A DNA stretch of 64,000 nt from Legionella sp. (GCA_031291095.1 JARLJR010000085.1:62001-126000), one strand, 5' to 3'. Counted from the stretch's first letter, positions 1 to 10,532 are shown. Made by a program: numbers and translations. Notes: generated from the letters alone by a model not told the origin.

Positions 1-1
1 C

Positions 2-1798
2 GATGCAGAACCTCAGTTACCCGAGAGCCCTCAAATTGTTTCTGAATTGTTAAGTAAGCAAGACGCGCTTACGTTATTAAGTAAGATAGAATCTTCCATA
101 GTCGCTGCCAAATGCCGGATTGTACCCTCTCGTTATGCTCCGAATTCACATCGTGTATTAATTGACTATGATCTCATTGCTTATCATACCAATTTAAAAA
201 CCATTCGGGAGTATATTAATTCTCGCCCATCACTAAATGAACCCCGTTATTGCATCCGCCAAGGGACCTCTTCTCAAGATAAAGCAAAAATACCAAGTTT
301 TCGTGTTCTTCTGCTTAAGCGCCTGGAGCAAAACGGATTTCTATCTCTGTCTCCAGAGGAATATGATGATTTATTAGGTAACATTAACGAACTCAATTTC
401 TATATACTAACAGAAACAGAGTTATTAGCCGAATTATCTGATGCTTTAAAAAAACGCAGAACAACATGGCAACACATCATACAAGAATGGCCATTTACTA
501 TTCCAGTCCTCCTTCAATTGGCTAGAAAACAGAATGATTTACAGGAAACACTGCAAAAAGAATTAAACAACGGTACATTTGTCCAATTGGTTGCACAGTG
601 TGATTCCGAATCAGTGTTTATCCAATTCATAAGGCAAGCATTCCATAGTATTGAATGCAGAGACCACATCCTTATTGATCTCACTGTAAACCCTTATAGA
701 TATATCGATATGGTACAACATCAGCCACGAACCTTATTTGAGCTTATTGAGCTAGCATTAGCCAATGAGGAAATAGCAAAATTATTGCAATCGAGTGTTA
801 TACCAACAGAAGAGCAACCCGACCCGAATTTACCACAAGACGAAGAATCGTTTAAGCTCGTACTGTATCATTTACTCACAACAAGCTTATTTAATGCGGC
901 ATTTGGTGAGAACAATACTAATGAATGGCTAGTGCTAATACGTAATGCCCGCTTTAATCCGGTAGCGAGAAAATTCCTTGAGCATGCGCTTTGTCATCCA
1001 GTTCAACTTGCAGACACTAAATATTATGACTCCCCATACTATCAAAATGGATTATTAGCTCTACTCACTGAACCAGGCTATCATAATACTCTTCCAACTC
1101 TTTTTGAACTGGCGAAACAACATCATGAACTGCGCACTGCTATGGCGAAAGCACTTCGTGTTACTAACACGACTAAAAATGTTTTACACGAACTGAGTGT
1201 TCACACGCCCGATTATTTATCTGGTTTTTTAGCTCTGTCACAGTCTAGTCCTGTTTTGCAAGATGCCTTAGCCAATATTCTGGACAAAGAAAAAAGTTGC
1301 TATTCTATTATCCCTGCCGTTGAAGAAAAGCACGAAGAGGAGAACGAGGTACAAAGTGATGACAGCAAGAGTTGGGGTTCTTATTACTCCCGTGCTTCCC
1401 ATAACACCTATGGCGCGGTGATGGATCTAGCTAAAGGAAGAGTTTATCACTTAACCCGATCAAATGGGGAGTATGAAACGCTACCCTCTTTATCTTTGTT
1501 AGCAAAAGCAGAGCCTGATCAACTTTTTAAAATCATTAAAATGACGGATACAAGCCTCAAAATGAGGGAAGTATTTAGTGAAATTATTCCATCACCTGCC
1601 TGGAAGGAAATTACTTCCCACTTATCAGAACAAGACAAACTGGCATTATATCAACTTGCTGTACAATCATCCCAAGCGGGCTATTCCTCCTCTTTCTTTA
1701 ATAACACAGGAATTAATCCCATTTGGCACTTGATTGCAGAAACGATGAAAGAAAACAATATATTGGAAGAAAGCGCTCCCAGTTCGTCTCTCAGCTAA
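2..1798 (+). CDS. Hypothetical protein, 5' end cut by window edge
   Basis: I do not recognise this protein. The frame is open from the first bases of the window, so the true start lies to the left; the first possible internal start is a TTG at 47 with no good ribosome binding site. About 598 residues are visible. They are mostly helical, soluble and without membrane segments, with many leucine-rich amphipathic stretches that suggest an alpha-solenoid. A short acidic linker (EEKHEEENE) falls near residue 425 of the visible part. The C-terminus is polar and carries a Glu pair about ten residues from the end, which is compatible with a Dot/Icm-type secretion signal but is weak evidence. A Legionella effector is one possibility; no function is assigned. 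Confidence 0.75.
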   Translation, partial: DAEPQLPESPQIVSELLSKQDALTLLSKIESSIVAAKCRIVPSRYAPNSHRVLIDYDLIAYHTNLKTIREYINSRPSLNEPRYCIRQGTSSQDKAKIPSFRVLLLKRLEQNGFLSLSPEEYDDLLGNINELNFYILTETELLAELSDALKKRRTTWQHIIQEWPFTIPVLLQLARKQNDLQETLQKELNNGTFVQLVAQCDSESVFIQFIRQAFHSIECRDHILIDLTVNPYRYIDMVQHQPRTLFELIELALANEEIAKLLQSSVIPTEEQPDPNLPQDEESFKLVLYHLLTTSLFNAAFGENNTNEWLVLIRNARFNPVARKFLEHALCHPVQLADTKYYDSPYYQNGLLALLTEPGYHNTLPTLFELAKQHHELRTAMAKALRVTNTTKNVLHELSVHTPDYLSGFLALSQSSPVLQDALANILDKEKSCYSIIPAVEEKHEEENEVQSDDSKSWGSYYSRASHNTYGAVMDLAKGRVYHLTRSNGEYETLPSLSLLAKAEPDQLFKIIKMTDTSLKMREVFSEIIPSPAWKEITSHLSEQDKLALYQLAVQSSQAGYSSSFFNNTGINPIWHLIAETMKENNILEESAPSSSLS

Positions 1799-1876
1799 CA
1801 ATGGAAAAAATCGGTGCCCTGGAGCTTTTTACTTGCAGATTTAAAGATACAAACGTTAGCAGTGTAAGTAAACAAG

Positions 1877-3580
1877 CTACAAAGAGGTGTTAAACAGCGC
1901 CGTCTCATAATTTATCCTAATAAAATCATACTTCATTAAATACGTTAAGCTACGCACAACCACTCCAGAAGAAATAGTCCTATCTCGACTAGTAATAAAA
2001 CCCACAACCTCTTGAGTACTGATTGTTTTATGATGAACAGCAGCAATAATTTGCTGTAAATAGAGTGCTGGGACAATCTGTTGCGCCCCCATCCCGCCCA
2101 AATGGTTTGCTATTAAAGTCTCTAATTGCGCTATTGGAGTCTGGCCCGGTTTAAAATAATCATTGGGCTTTAATGACGAGCTGGCATGACCGGAAAACGT
2201 ATCGAAAGGATCGGCAAGCAAAGGAGGAACTCTGATTGCTGTTTTAGCTTCATTCGTGGCAGCACGACGTCTTGCCGAGAGCTCGTCCCACAAAGCATCA
2301 TAACGAGGTAGGACTTTATTCCAGTGAAAATGTTCCTGAATACGCTGGTATCCAGCGGCCCCCATTTGTTGTCTTAATTCAGGGTTAAGATACAACTGCC
2401 ACAACGCATTCACGCAAGCGCCCACATCAATGGCAGCCATTTGTGCAGTCAATCCAGCATAGGTCAACCAATTAATCCCTTTAGTTAAATAACCCAGGCT
2501 TAAATCCACACCACAACCCGATGGAGGCAAAACAGTAGGAATGAGAAAACCATCCACTTCATGACGAACGGTATCTCGGTAACCATCCCAATCAGAAACA
2601 ATCACCGGAAGTTTATTCGCCATGGCTTCCAAAGGAGTTACCCCAAAACTTTCCTGGATATTGTCTGATAAAGACATAAAAACATCCGCTCCAGGCCAGA
2701 TGGATTTTTTCTTTGCTTCTGTATCCAAATCGTTAATAAAGTGTACCGTCACTGAAGGACAGAACAATTGGGCTGCCTTTTGATAATGGGGCTTATGTTC
2801 TTCCTTATCAAACCATCCTGCTTGCACAAAATGAACTCGACTTTGAGAACCGATACGTTGTGCCAATGCCTCCAACACCAAATACATAGGAATAGGATGT
2901 GCTTTTTCATAAAAGAACAATCGACCAACAAAGAGCACTACATAATCATGTTCAGCAATACCGTATTGCTTACGAAAATTGTTGCGATGTATTTCATGGA
3001 GTTCTGGAGCAGAAACATCTTCGGGATCAATCCCCAAAGGAAGCACGGGTAATTGTAAGGTACACTTTACCGGCTCTTTATAACGCGTTTTTAAATAATC
3101 ATGCCACTGGCTAAATAAATTCTCCATGACGCGTTTGGATGCAATGGAAGTACAAATTATTGCATCCCAATCATGTAAAGGCGCCTGAACTAATTGTGCA
3201 ACTTCCTCAGCCGTATCCATACCTGCTAAGGCATGTACCAGTCCACAAATACTAAATGAATCTGGGCTCATAAACGCTCTAGACCATGCCATTTTATTAA
3301 TCAAAACATCCGGCTGCATGTAAAGACCTGATTGTTTCAAAGCAGGAACATCACCCTGCATAATGGGATAAAAGGTTTTGAGGGGCGAGTCAAGCTCATA
3401 ATTGTTTTTAAAATCATCAAAAAAATGAGCCTGCGCAATATAAGGAGATAATGTAGAACGAGCTCCATATTTAACTAAGGCTTTCAGCAAACCATCATTG
3501 GCAATGGTATTGCCCGCAACACGCGTTACGGTTTGGTAATTAATGGGGGCATAATAAATACTCATTGAAGAATTTATCAT
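1877..3580 (-). CDS. GT4-family glycosyltransferase
   Basis: Predicted GT-B fold retaining glycosyltransferase of 567 residues. The C-terminal nucleotide-sugar half is clear. A VLFVGRL strand opens it near residue 216, followed by the E-x7-E motif in ESFGVTPLEAMA (about residue 312) and then LPVIVSDWDGYRDTV, the usual GT4 signature. The N-terminal half resembles the acceptor domain. The ATG at 3580 is supported by AGGA six bases upstream. A C-terminal extension of about 130 residues after the GT-B core is unusual. The gene is divergent from proS and not in a sugar cluster, so the acceptor cannot be inferred. It could be an envelope enzyme or a secreted glycosyltransferase. Confidence 0.85.
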   Translation of the reverse strand: MINSSMSIYYAPINYQTVTRVAGNTIANDGLLKALVKYGARSTLSPYIAQAHFFDDFKNNYELDSPLKTFYPIMQGDVPALKQSGLYMQPDVLINKMAWSRAFMSPDSFSICGLVHALAGMDTAEEVAQLVQAPLHDWDAIICTSIASKRVMENLFSQWHDYLKTRYKEPVKCTLQLPVLPLGIDPEDVSAPELHEIHRNNFRKQYGIAEHDYVVLFVGRLFFYEKAHPIPMYLVLEALAQRIGSQSRVHFVQAGWFDKEEHKPHYQKAAQLFCPSVTVHFINDLDTEAKKKSIWPGADVFMSLSDNIQESFGVTPLEAMANKLPVIVSDWDGYRDTVRHEVDGFLIPTVLPPSGCGVDLSLGYLTKGINWLTYAGLTAQMAAIDVGACVNALWQLYLNPELRQQMGAAGYQRIQEHFHWNKVLPRYDALWDELSARRRAATNEAKTAIRVPPLLADPFDTFSGHASSSLKPNDYFKPGQTPIAQLETLIANHLGGMGAQQIVPALYLQQIIAAVHHKTISTQEVVGFITSRDRTISSGVVVRSLTYLMKYDFIRINYETALFNTSL

Positions 3581-3778
3581 AGTACATCCTTTCAGCGCAG
3601 CATCCCAATAAACTCAGCACGGGGTTTTCATTGAGGCGGTATACAAAAAAACGAATACTCCAGTAACTCACCTTAAAAATCAAGAAAAACAACATCCCTT
3701 ATGCCCTCCTTTAATAGTATTTTGGCATTTCTTGGGTATATAATGCCTGAATTTACGAAATTACTTTCAGGAGCAGAA

Positions 3779-5488
3779 ATGCGCGCGTCACAATGGTTTT
3801 TAGTTACCCTAAAAGAAACTCCTAACGATGCTGAAATCGTTTCTCATCAATTGATGTTGAGAGCTGGGATGATCCGTAAACTGGGCTCAGGGCTTTATAC
3901 TTGGATGCCTCTAGGACTTAGGGTACTTCGTAAAATAGAACAAATCGTTCGTGAAGAAATGAATCGCACCAATGCCGTGGAAGTACTCATGCCGTCAGTA
4001 CAACCCGCAGAACTTTGGCAAGAAACAGGACGTTGGGAAACTTTTGGTGGACAACTACTGACCATGAAAGATTCTAACCAAAGAGAATATTGCTACGGCC
4101 CAACTCATGAAGAAGTAATTACAGACATTATGCGTAATGAGCTGCAATCTTATAAACAATTGCCAGCAAACTTTTATCAAATTCAAACTAAGTTCCGTGA
4201 TGAGATCAGACCACGCTTTGGCGTGATGCGTGCTCGTGAGTTTATTATGAAAGATGCTTATTCATTCCACTTAGGCATCGAAAGCTTACAAAAAACCTAT
4301 CAAGATATGTACCAGGCTTATTGCCGTATTTTTGATCGCATGGGCCTAAAATATCGTGCAGTAGAAGCAGATACAGGTGCTATTGGTGGTTCTGCCTCTC
4401 ATGAGTTCCAAGTACTGGCTGATTCTGGCGAAGACTTAATTTTCTATAGTGATGCCAGTAGCTATGCCGCGAATATAGAACAAGCCATTAGCCTAAAACC
4501 GGCAAAATCGACTAATTCTACGACTCAAAAAATCGCATTGGTTGATACACCAAAACAAAAAACCATTGCTGAAGTGTCTAAATTCCTAAATATCAGCAGC
4601 AGCGAGATGATCAAGACCTTAATTGTACGGGGTAAAGAACATCCTATGGTTGCTTTGATTTTACGTGGTGATGATGAGCTTAACGAAGTAAAAGCAACAA
4701 AACATCCGCTCATTGCTTCTCCATTACAATTTATTGATGAAGAAAGCATTCTAAAAACATTAAACGCTCCGATTGGTTCGTTAGGACCTATTGGCTTATC
4801 CATTCCATTAATTGCAGATCACCATGCGCTTGCTATGGATGAATTTGTTTGCGGTGCGAATCAAGCGGATAAACATTATCAACATGCCGCCTGGGATAAA
4901 GATATCGATGTTTACCAAGCATACGACTTACGTAATGTAAAAGACGGTGATCCAAGCCCAGATGGCCAAGGTACACTGCACTCTTGCCGTGGTATTGAAG
5001 TGGGTCATGTATTCCAATTAGGCGATAAATACGCCAAAGCAATGAATGCTTCTGTAATTAATGAGCAAGGTCAATTAGAAACGATGTTGATGGGTTGTTA
5101 TGGTTTAGGTATCACTCGTGTCGTGGCTGCAGCAATCGAGCAACATCATGATGAACAAGGAATTATCTGGCCACAAAATATTGCTCCGTTTCAAATCGTC
5201 ATTATTCCTTTGAATGGACATAAATCTCAAGTAGTTAAAGACCAAGCCGAAGCCCTGTACCAACAACTTAGCGATGCAGGAATTGAAGTATTACTTGATG
5301 ATCGAAATGAGCGCGCAGGTGCCCTCTTCGCGGACCATGATTTAATTGGTATACCACATCGCCTGGTGGTTAGTGATCGAAACATTGAGCAGAATTGTGT
5401 GGAATATAAATCACGCGCTACTGGTGAAACACAACAAATTTCTCTAAGTACCGCTGTTGCAGATCTAGTTAAGTTAATTTCACAATAA
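3779..5488 (+). CDS. proS: Proline--tRNA ligase
   Basis: Class II aminoacyl-tRNA synthetase charging tRNA-Pro. The 569 residues align along their length with the bacterial-type ProRS of E. coli (572 residues). Motif 2 lies in the stretch [19 protein letters not shown], the YbaK-like editing insertion spans about residues 225-385, and the C-terminal anticodon-binding domain includes [22 protein letters not shown]. The start at 3779 ([15 protein letters not shown]) matches the family start and has AGGAG about five bases upstream. The longer frame from 3701 adds 26 residues with no family counterpart and is rejected. A hairpin terminator follows the stop. Confidence 0.97.
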   Translation: MRASQWFLVTLKETPNDAEIVSHQLMLRAGMIRKLGSGLYTWMPLGLRVLRKIEQIVREEMNRTNAVEVLMPSVQPAELWQETGRWETFGGQLLTMKDSNQREYCYGPTHEEVITDIMRNELQSYKQLPANFYQIQTKFRDEIRPRFGVMRAREFIMKDAYSFHLGIESLQKTYQDMYQAYCRIFDRMGLKYRAVEADTGAIGGSASHEFQVLADSGEDLIFYSDASSYAANIEQAISLKPAKSTNSTTQKIALVDTPKQKTIAEVSKFLNISSSEMIKTLIVRGKEHPMVALILRGDDELNEVKATKHPLIASPLQFIDEESILKTLNAPIGSLGPIGLSIPLIADHHALAMDEFVCGANQADKHYQHAAWDKDIDVYQAYDLRNVKDGDPSPDGQGTLHSCRGIEVGHVFQLGDKYAKAMNASVINEQGQLETMLMGCYGLGITRVVAAAIEQHHDEQGIIWPQNIAPFQIVIIPLNGHKSQVVKDQAEALYQQLSDAGIEVLLDDRNERAGALFADHDLIGIPHRLVVSDRNIEQNCVEYKSRATGETQQISLSTAVADLVKLISQ

Positions 5489-5501
5489 TCACATCGATAT
5501 A

Positions 5502-5530
5502 ACCTGGTTGCTTGCAACCAGGTCTTCTTT
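5502..5530 (+). terminator. Hairpin terminator after proS
   Basis: An inverted repeat ACCTGGTTGC / GCAACCAGGT lies 13 bases after the proS stop and is followed by TCTTCTTT. It looks rho-independent. Close variants of this hairpin recur at 11017, 37212 and 45759. Confidence 0.75.
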
Positions 5531-5559
5531 ATTTAATACCTCTATCCTTATTCTCTACT

Positions 5560-5648
5560 ACGTCATCCCGAACACAGTGAAGGATCTCCTAAATGGAGTA
5601 CAATCCACCTTCAGGAGCTCCTTCGTCGTAAACTCCTCAGGATGACGT
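5560..5648. repeat. Palindromic interspersed repeat (ACGTCATCC ends)
   Basis: An 89-bp element bounded by the perfect inverted repeat ACGTCATCC / GGATGACGT. Inner arms GAAGGATCTCCT and AGGAGCTCCTTC also pair. A second full-length member lies at 62181-62291 in the opposite orientation, and half copies occur at 40721 and 52615. It carries no gene. Confidence 0.8.
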
Positions 5649-5717
5649 GCTTCACTTCATTAAGTTCCGAATTCTGCTGTAAAAATTACTTTTAATATAA
5701 AAATTATTCAATGTACC

Positions 5718-8021
5718 TTGTCCTTCAACACCAAAATGTTATACTATAACACTTTCAAAGTTGATATGACTTCATTTATCCCTAACCGCCCACTAAGTGA
5801 TCATATGAGTAAACAAAAGAAAAATAAAACACATCACCACCATCACGAGCATGACCATCATGGCCATAGTCACGATCATCATGGACATCACCATGAAAAC
5901 CATTGGCTTAAAGCTACTTTAGGGTTGCTTTGGGGAGTGGGTTTACTGGTCTTATCTGTTGCAGGTTTTAGCATTCCCATTGGTGCCTACTATGCCATCA
6001 CCGGGCTTACTTCGCTGATGACCTTATACTTGGGACACACCGTTTACCAAACAGCCTGGAACTCATTTCGTAACAACAAATGGGATATGACGACCTTATA
6101 TACCATTAGTACCCTTAGCATTCTCGTTGTATCAATTGCCAGCATCCTGATTCCTGGATTGCCGATGATGTTTGAGGCCGCTCCCTTAGTATTAGGTTTT
6201 TGGCATTTAGGAGAAGGTATTGAACATAGCCTAATTGATCAAATCAATAAAAAATTAAATATCCTTGATTGCCTTCCTAAGAAAGTCTTATTAAGAGGCG
6301 AAGAAGATAAAAAAGTTTCGGTTAAAAAATTAGTCCTTGATGATCTGATTCTTATTCAAAAAGGCGATGTAATTCCTGTTGATGGCGTATTGACTACAGA
6401 TGCTCTACTTTACACCACTCGAATTGATGGTTATCCCGAACTTAAAAGCTTTAAAGCAGGAGATACAGTAAAGTCTGGCATGCGCTTAGCCGATCATATT
6501 CCTTCGCTAGAAATGCGTGTTACCGAACCCTATAAAAACTCTTATCTTTCTTTAGTCGCCAAAGATATAAAGAAAGCCAATGATGAAAAAGCTCCCATTG
6601 AATTAATTGCGAATAAAATATTGGATTATTTTATTCCCGGCTTACTCATCACTGCAGCTGTATCCGGTGTCGTTATTAGTTCATTATTTGGTATTGCACC
6701 TGCAATTCAATGTGTTATCTCCGTTCTTGTAAGTGCATGTCCCTGTGCCCTAAGTTTAGTTACCCCAATGGCAGTTAAAATCGGCATGAACAAAGCCGCT
6801 GAACAAGGGATCCAGTTTAGTAACGGAGCAGCGCTACAAGCAGCAGCGGATATTGATACGATTGTTTTTGATTTAAACGGTACCCTTACTCAAGGTAAAA
6901 TGCAGGTACAAAATCTGCAAATTAGTGATAGAAAGCTATTAGCCCATATCGCATTATTAGAACGCAACGCCACTCACCCCGCCGCCAAAACCATCGCCGA
7001 TTATATTCAGAGCCAAGAAGATATTAGTAATGAGCCATTAGAAATCGCAGACATCGATAAAAGCCATCACTCAGGTATAAAAGCTGTTATCGACGGCGAA
7101 CGGTTTATCGTAGGCAATGAAGACATGCTGTTAGCAAATGGCATTACCCAAATTAATGAACCGTATAATGACCCTAAAAATGGTTCTACTTATATTGTTC
7201 GTGGTAATACTGTAATTGGGCAAATCGCCTTAATGGATCCATTACGAGAGGATGCAATTACAACCATCAAGCAATTAAAACAGCTTGGTAAAACCGTGCA
7301 TATTTGTACTGGAGCGTCTCAGGAAACTGCGAAACGATATGCAGCCTTATTGGGTATTGATGAAAAAAATATTTGCGCCAATGCTGTCGGGGTAAGCACT
7401 CAAGCCCATGAAGTATCTAAAATTAGTTACATTCAAGGATTAATAGATAAAGGATTTAAAGTTGCTATGGTTGGCGATGCAGCCAATGATGCTGCAGCAA
7501 TTGCAGGTGCTCATATCGGTATTGCCGTTGAATCAAAGATTGGTGATAACAGCGCCAAACAATTTGCCGGAATCGTGGTGCATGAAGGTTTATTATTCCC
7601 TATAGCAACAGCATTTGATTTGGCTCAGAAAGGAAAACAAAATATTATTCAAAACTATTTTGTGAGCTTAACCTATAATTCGGCTATTACTTTAGTTGCC
7701 TCTGGATTATTTATTGCAGTAGGTCTTACCATAACTCCACCAATCGGTATTGCCTTGATGGTGCTTGAGACTACGGTAGTTTTAAGTAATTTATATCGTT
7801 TTAAACAACAGGACATTGTGGCTACGGTAGCCCAAAAGAACAATACAAGTGACCTTGGTTCTGGTGATTCGCCATCAGTAATGCATAAACTGTTGGAGGC
7901 TCGTCCTCAAATAACACCAACACCAGAAAAAGAGCCTCTTGTCGTGAATTTATTTGCTCCTAATGAGGATTATTCTTCCCATCAACCCCCTCTTCAAAGT
8001 GGAACAACATATCAATGTTAA
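5718..8021 (+). CDS. P1B-type heavy-metal ATPase with altered catalytic motifs
   Basis: A P-type ATPase of up to 767 residues. A His-rich tail (about residues 39-60 counted from 5718) probably binds metal. Several membrane helices, the CPC ion-binding motif (C341-P-C343), the phosphorylation-loop Asp (D385) and the P1B HP dipeptide (ATHPAA) follow. Key motifs deviate: DKTGT reads DLNGT, the actuator TGES is replaced by DGYP (about 237-240), TGD reads TGA and GDGxND reads GDAAND. The family normally pumps Cu, Zn or Cd across the inner membrane; whether this protein turns over is doubtful. The start is uncertain: ATGs at 5718, 5766 and 5805 are all in frame and none has a strong ribosome binding site. 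The gene stands alone. Confidence 0.85.
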   Translation: MSFNTKMLYYNTFKVDMTSFIPNRPLSDHMSKQKKNKTHHHHHEHDHHGHSHDHHGHHHENHWLKATLGLLWGVGLLVLSVAGFSIPIGAYYAITGLTSLMTLYLGHTVYQTAWNSFRNNKWDMTTLYTISTLSILVVSIASILIPGLPMMFEAAPLVLGFWHLGEGIEHSLIDQINKKLNILDCLPKKVLLRGEEDKKVSVKKLVLDDLILIQKGDVIPVDGVLTTDALLYTTRIDGYPELKSFKAGDTVKSGMRLADHIPSLEMRVTEPYKNSYLSLVAKDIKKANDEKAPIELIANKILDYFIPGLLITAAVSGVVISSLFGIAPAIQCVISVLVSACPCALSLVTPMAVKIGMNKAAEQGIQFSNGAALQAAADIDTIVFDLNGTLTQGKMQVQNLQISDRKLLAHIALLERNATHPAAKTIADYIQSQEDISNEPLEIADIDKSHHSGIKAVIDGERFIVGNEDMLLANGITQINEPYNDPKNGSTYIVRGNTVIGQIALMDPLREDAITTIKQLKQLGKTVHICTGASQETAKRYAALLGIDEKNICANAVGVSTQAHEVSKISYIQGLIDKGFKVAMVGDAANDAAAIAGAHIGIAVESKIGDNSAKQFAGIVVHEGLLFPIATAFDLAQKGKQNIIQNYFVSLTYNSAITLVASGLFIAVGLTITPPIGIALMVLETTVVLSNLYRFKQQDIVATVAQKNNTSDLGSGDSPSVMHKLLEARPQITPTPEKEPLVVNLFAPNEDYSSHQPPLQSGTTYQC

Positions 8022-8475
8022 TCGATATAGGCCGTATTAGCAGTATTATAATGCGGCCTGTATGATTGGGCTTAACTTAATTCCCTTTCAAATGAACGAT
8101 ATTGGTATGATAAATCAATCTCATGAAGACATTTACTCAGAACCAGGAGAGAAAGGCTTTATTTTGAAAGGTAAGCGGTAGGCTTAACGGTTTCCTGCAT
8201 CTATAACAGCTCAATGTTAGAGCTTCAGCAAGAAGCAATTGTCATCACCAGATGGCGTATAATACTTCGAGTAAATTGGATTCGTGTTTGTGCGACAGCT
8301 GCAATCTTTCGCAGGTTAATATCCAGCCAAGATTCCAGCCGCGCCAAACAAATACAGTATAGCTATTTTTTTTTAGAATGCTGCTCCAAAAACACTAATT
8401 TATGTGTAAGATATTTCTTAAATTGTCGTAAGAGCAATGGCTCCCGTGGGCAAGCCACGGGAATTCGAGAAAAGA
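8022..8475. other. Gene-free gap between convergent genes
   Basis: The 454 bases lie between the ATPase and a minus-strand gene. Two hairpins are visible: AGGCCGTATT / AATGCGGCCT at 8029-8059 (one wobble pair), shortly after the ATPase stop, and TCCCGTGG / CCACGGGA at 8442-8462, just past the stop of the minus-strand gene. Both could act in transcription termination, although neither has a clean U-run. A 98-residue frame across the gap (8214-8510) has no family features and overlaps the next gene. I see nothing else. Confidence 0.6.
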
Positions 8476-9096
8476 TTAATGAGTGGCTGGTGCTGCAGGA
8501 GCAGGGGTAGTTGCTGGAGCTGGAGACTCTGCTGGTGCAGGAGCAGAAGCTGATACTTTTGGTTTTTCTGCTAAGGCATCCGCAGAACATGCTGCCGCAA
8601 CATCATTAACACCTTCATCATATTGCTTATCAGTTAAATTATCCGCTTGTTTAATCAGAGTCATAACTTTAGGTTTAGCGCATTCGCAATAAGCCATAGT
8701 TACCTTTTTATTGTCTTCACTTAGATTAGGATAAATAAGGTTCCATCGATCCTGGCAAAACTGAAGGAAATCGCTTTCTTGCGCTTTACTTAAACCCACA
8801 TCATCTTCCATTGCATCTAATGCATCATGTAATAAAGTGCGAGACATACATACTTGAATTGCTTTTTGTATTGCTTCATCACTACCTAAAGGTTGTGCTG
8901 CAGCGCATGCGCAATATTTTTCACCAAAATTTTTGAAGTCCACTTTATCTTTCGCAGCATCTGCTTTTTCCATCCAAGCATTAGTACAAATGCTTGCAAA
9001 GTCTTCTTTAGGACTAGCATCTTCAGCAAATACAGAAAAAGAAAATAAAGCTGCAGCAGCGATTATTCCCGTGCGCTTCAATAAAGAATAACTCAT
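8476..9096 (-). CDS. Cys-rich secreted protein with Pro/Ala-rich tail
   Basis: A 206-residue exported protein of unknown function. The start codon has a strong AAGGAG site. Residues 1-24 form a signal peptide ending in FAEDA. The mature part holds spaced cysteines in two similar blocks (YCACAAAQ and YCECAKPK, each with distant partner cysteines), suggesting an internally duplicated disulphide-bonded helical domain in the periplasm. The last 35 residues or so are a low-complexity Pro/Ala/Thr linker. It is monocistronic. It could be a periplasmic binding or chaperone-like protein, but the sequence does not settle this. Confidence 0.85.
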   Translation of the reverse strand: MSYSLLKRTGIIAAAALFSFSVFAEDASPKEDFASICTNAWMEKADAAKDKVDFKNFGEKYCACAAAQPLGSDEAIQKAIQVCMSRTLLHDALDAMEDDVGLSKAQESDFLQFCQDRWNLIYPNLSEDNKKVTMAYCECAKPKVMTLIKQADNLTDKQYDEGVNDVAAACSADALAEKPKVSASAPAPAESPAPATTPAPAAPATH

Positions 9097-9236
9097 GATG
9101 TATCACTCCTTTGATTAATAATTATTCATAACTGAGCATAGACCATCCCTGATCAGTTAGCTACCAAACCAAGAGATATATTTCTTAACCGTTGCTGTAT
9201 ATACTCTTAATTTTTTATAGTCCCCAGAGAGAAACG

Positions 9237-10532
9237 ATGAATGTATTGGTTACTGGTGCCTCAGGATTTATTGCCTCCCAAATTGTTACAGACTTAATTG
9301 CCGCAGGACACCACGTTACTTGCTGTGTCCGTGATGTTGCTTATACTCAAAATTTATTTCCAACGGCAACGATTATTCCTTGTGATTTTATTCACGATCA
9401 ATCCAGCGCACTTTGGAGTGAACGCTTAGCTCGTATTGATATAGTCATTAATAGTGTTGGTATTCTTTACCATCCCAATGACCAAGTAACCTGGGCAATT
9501 CACTATCATACTCCTCGCGCCTTATTCGATGCCTGCGTTAATACTGGAGTAAAAAAGATTATACAAATTTCCGCATTGGGTATTGAGAAATCGGATGTAG
9601 TTTATGCAACCAGTAAGAAAGCTGCGGATGATTATTTACAGTCTCTGCCAATCCAATCAATTATCTTACGCCCCTCTTTAGTTTATGGGCGAGGCTCCTA
9701 TGGCGGTTCCTCTTTATTTCGTGGTTTAGCAGGGCTTCCCTGGATTACTCCCGTACCCGATAAAGGTAGCCAAGAGTTTCAACCCATTTATTTAGACGAT
9801 TTATCAAAGGCCGTCGTCAGGCTGCTTGAGCAACCCTTGGCTCACAATTTAATCTTAAATGCTGTAAGTGCGAAACGTGTTAGCTTAGCTAGCGTTTTAA
9901 CTCAGATGCGTACCTGGTTAGGTTTTCCGAAAACCAAATTAATCCACATCCCTTTAAAATTAATTGGTTTGGGCGCATTAATTGGTGATCGCATACCTTA
10001 CTCTATTTTTAATACCAATTCATATAAGCTACTATTTCAAAACAATGTGACCAGTAGTGAAGAAACCCAAAGGTTTCAGGAACAGATTGGTTTTACTCCG
10101 AGAGAATTTACTGCTGGTCTCTATAGCCATCCCAGCTCAACCCAAGATCGCTGGCATTCGCGACTTTATTTTCTCAAACCAGTGTTAAAATTTAGTATTG
10201 CCTTTATTTGGCTATTTACCGCCATTTGTTGTTTATTCATTTATCCTCGAGCCTCATCTTATGAACTATTGGCACAAATCGGCGTGAATGCATTTTGGCA
10301 ACCCATTTTATTTTATGGGGCGAGTATTCTTGATGCAGCCCTGGGTGTAGCGGTCTTGTGCTCAAAATCTACGAAAGTTGGACTCTTACAAATTACCTTG
10401 ATAATAGGCTATAGTGTCATACTTACGTGGAAGCTGCCCTCGTTGTGGTTTGAACCTTTTGCTCCTTTGGCAAAAAATATTCCACTTCTGGCAGCTATAT
10501 TAGTGTCTATGTCTTTGGAGTCTGATCGATAA
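9237..10532 (+). CDS. SDR-family NAD(P)-dependent oxidoreductase fused to DoxX-like membrane domain
   Basis: A 431-residue fusion. The N-terminal Rossmann domain has VTGASGFIASQIV at residues 4-16 and an extended-SDR active-site pattern YATSKKAADDYL, so it probably binds NAD(P) and acts on a sugar or quinone-like substrate. From about residue 310 there are four hydrophobic segments resembling the DoxX-like domain found fused to such SDRs. The ATG at 9237 follows an AGAGAGA stretch and places the Rossmann motif at the N-terminus; the longer frame from 9192 is less likely. The stop overlaps the next start by one base, so the two genes are co-transcribed. Confidence 0.85.
   Translation: MNVLVTGASGFIASQIVTDLIAAGHHVTCCVRDVAYTQNLFPTATIIPCDFIHDQSSALWSERLARIDIVINSVGILYHPNDQVTWAIHYHTPRALFDACVNTGVKKIIQISALGIEKSDVVYATSKKAADDYLQSLPIQSIILRPSLVYGRGSYGGSSLFRGLAGLPWITPVPDKGSQEFQPIYLDDLSKAVVRLLEQPLAHNLILNAVSAKRVSLASVLTQMRTWLGFPKTKLIHIPLKLIGLGALIGDRIPYSIFNTNSYKLLFQNNVTSSEETQRFQEQIGFTPREFTAGLYSHPSSTQDRWHSRLYFLKPVLKFSIAFIWLFTAICCLFIYPRASSYELLAQIGVNAFWQPILFYGASILDAALGVAVLCSKSTKVGLLQITLIIGYSVILTWKLPSLWFEPFAPLAKNIPLLAAILVSMSLESDR

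Noticed and set aside
5718-8021. Pseudogene call for the P-type ATPase
   Set aside because: The frame is intact over 767 codons and CPC, HP and the phosphorylatable Asp are kept; degeneracy alone does not prove decay.
8214-8510. 98-residue frame in the gap after the P-type ATPase
   Set aside because: No ribosome binding site, no family pattern, and it overlaps the C-terminus of a well-supported secreted protein on the other strand.
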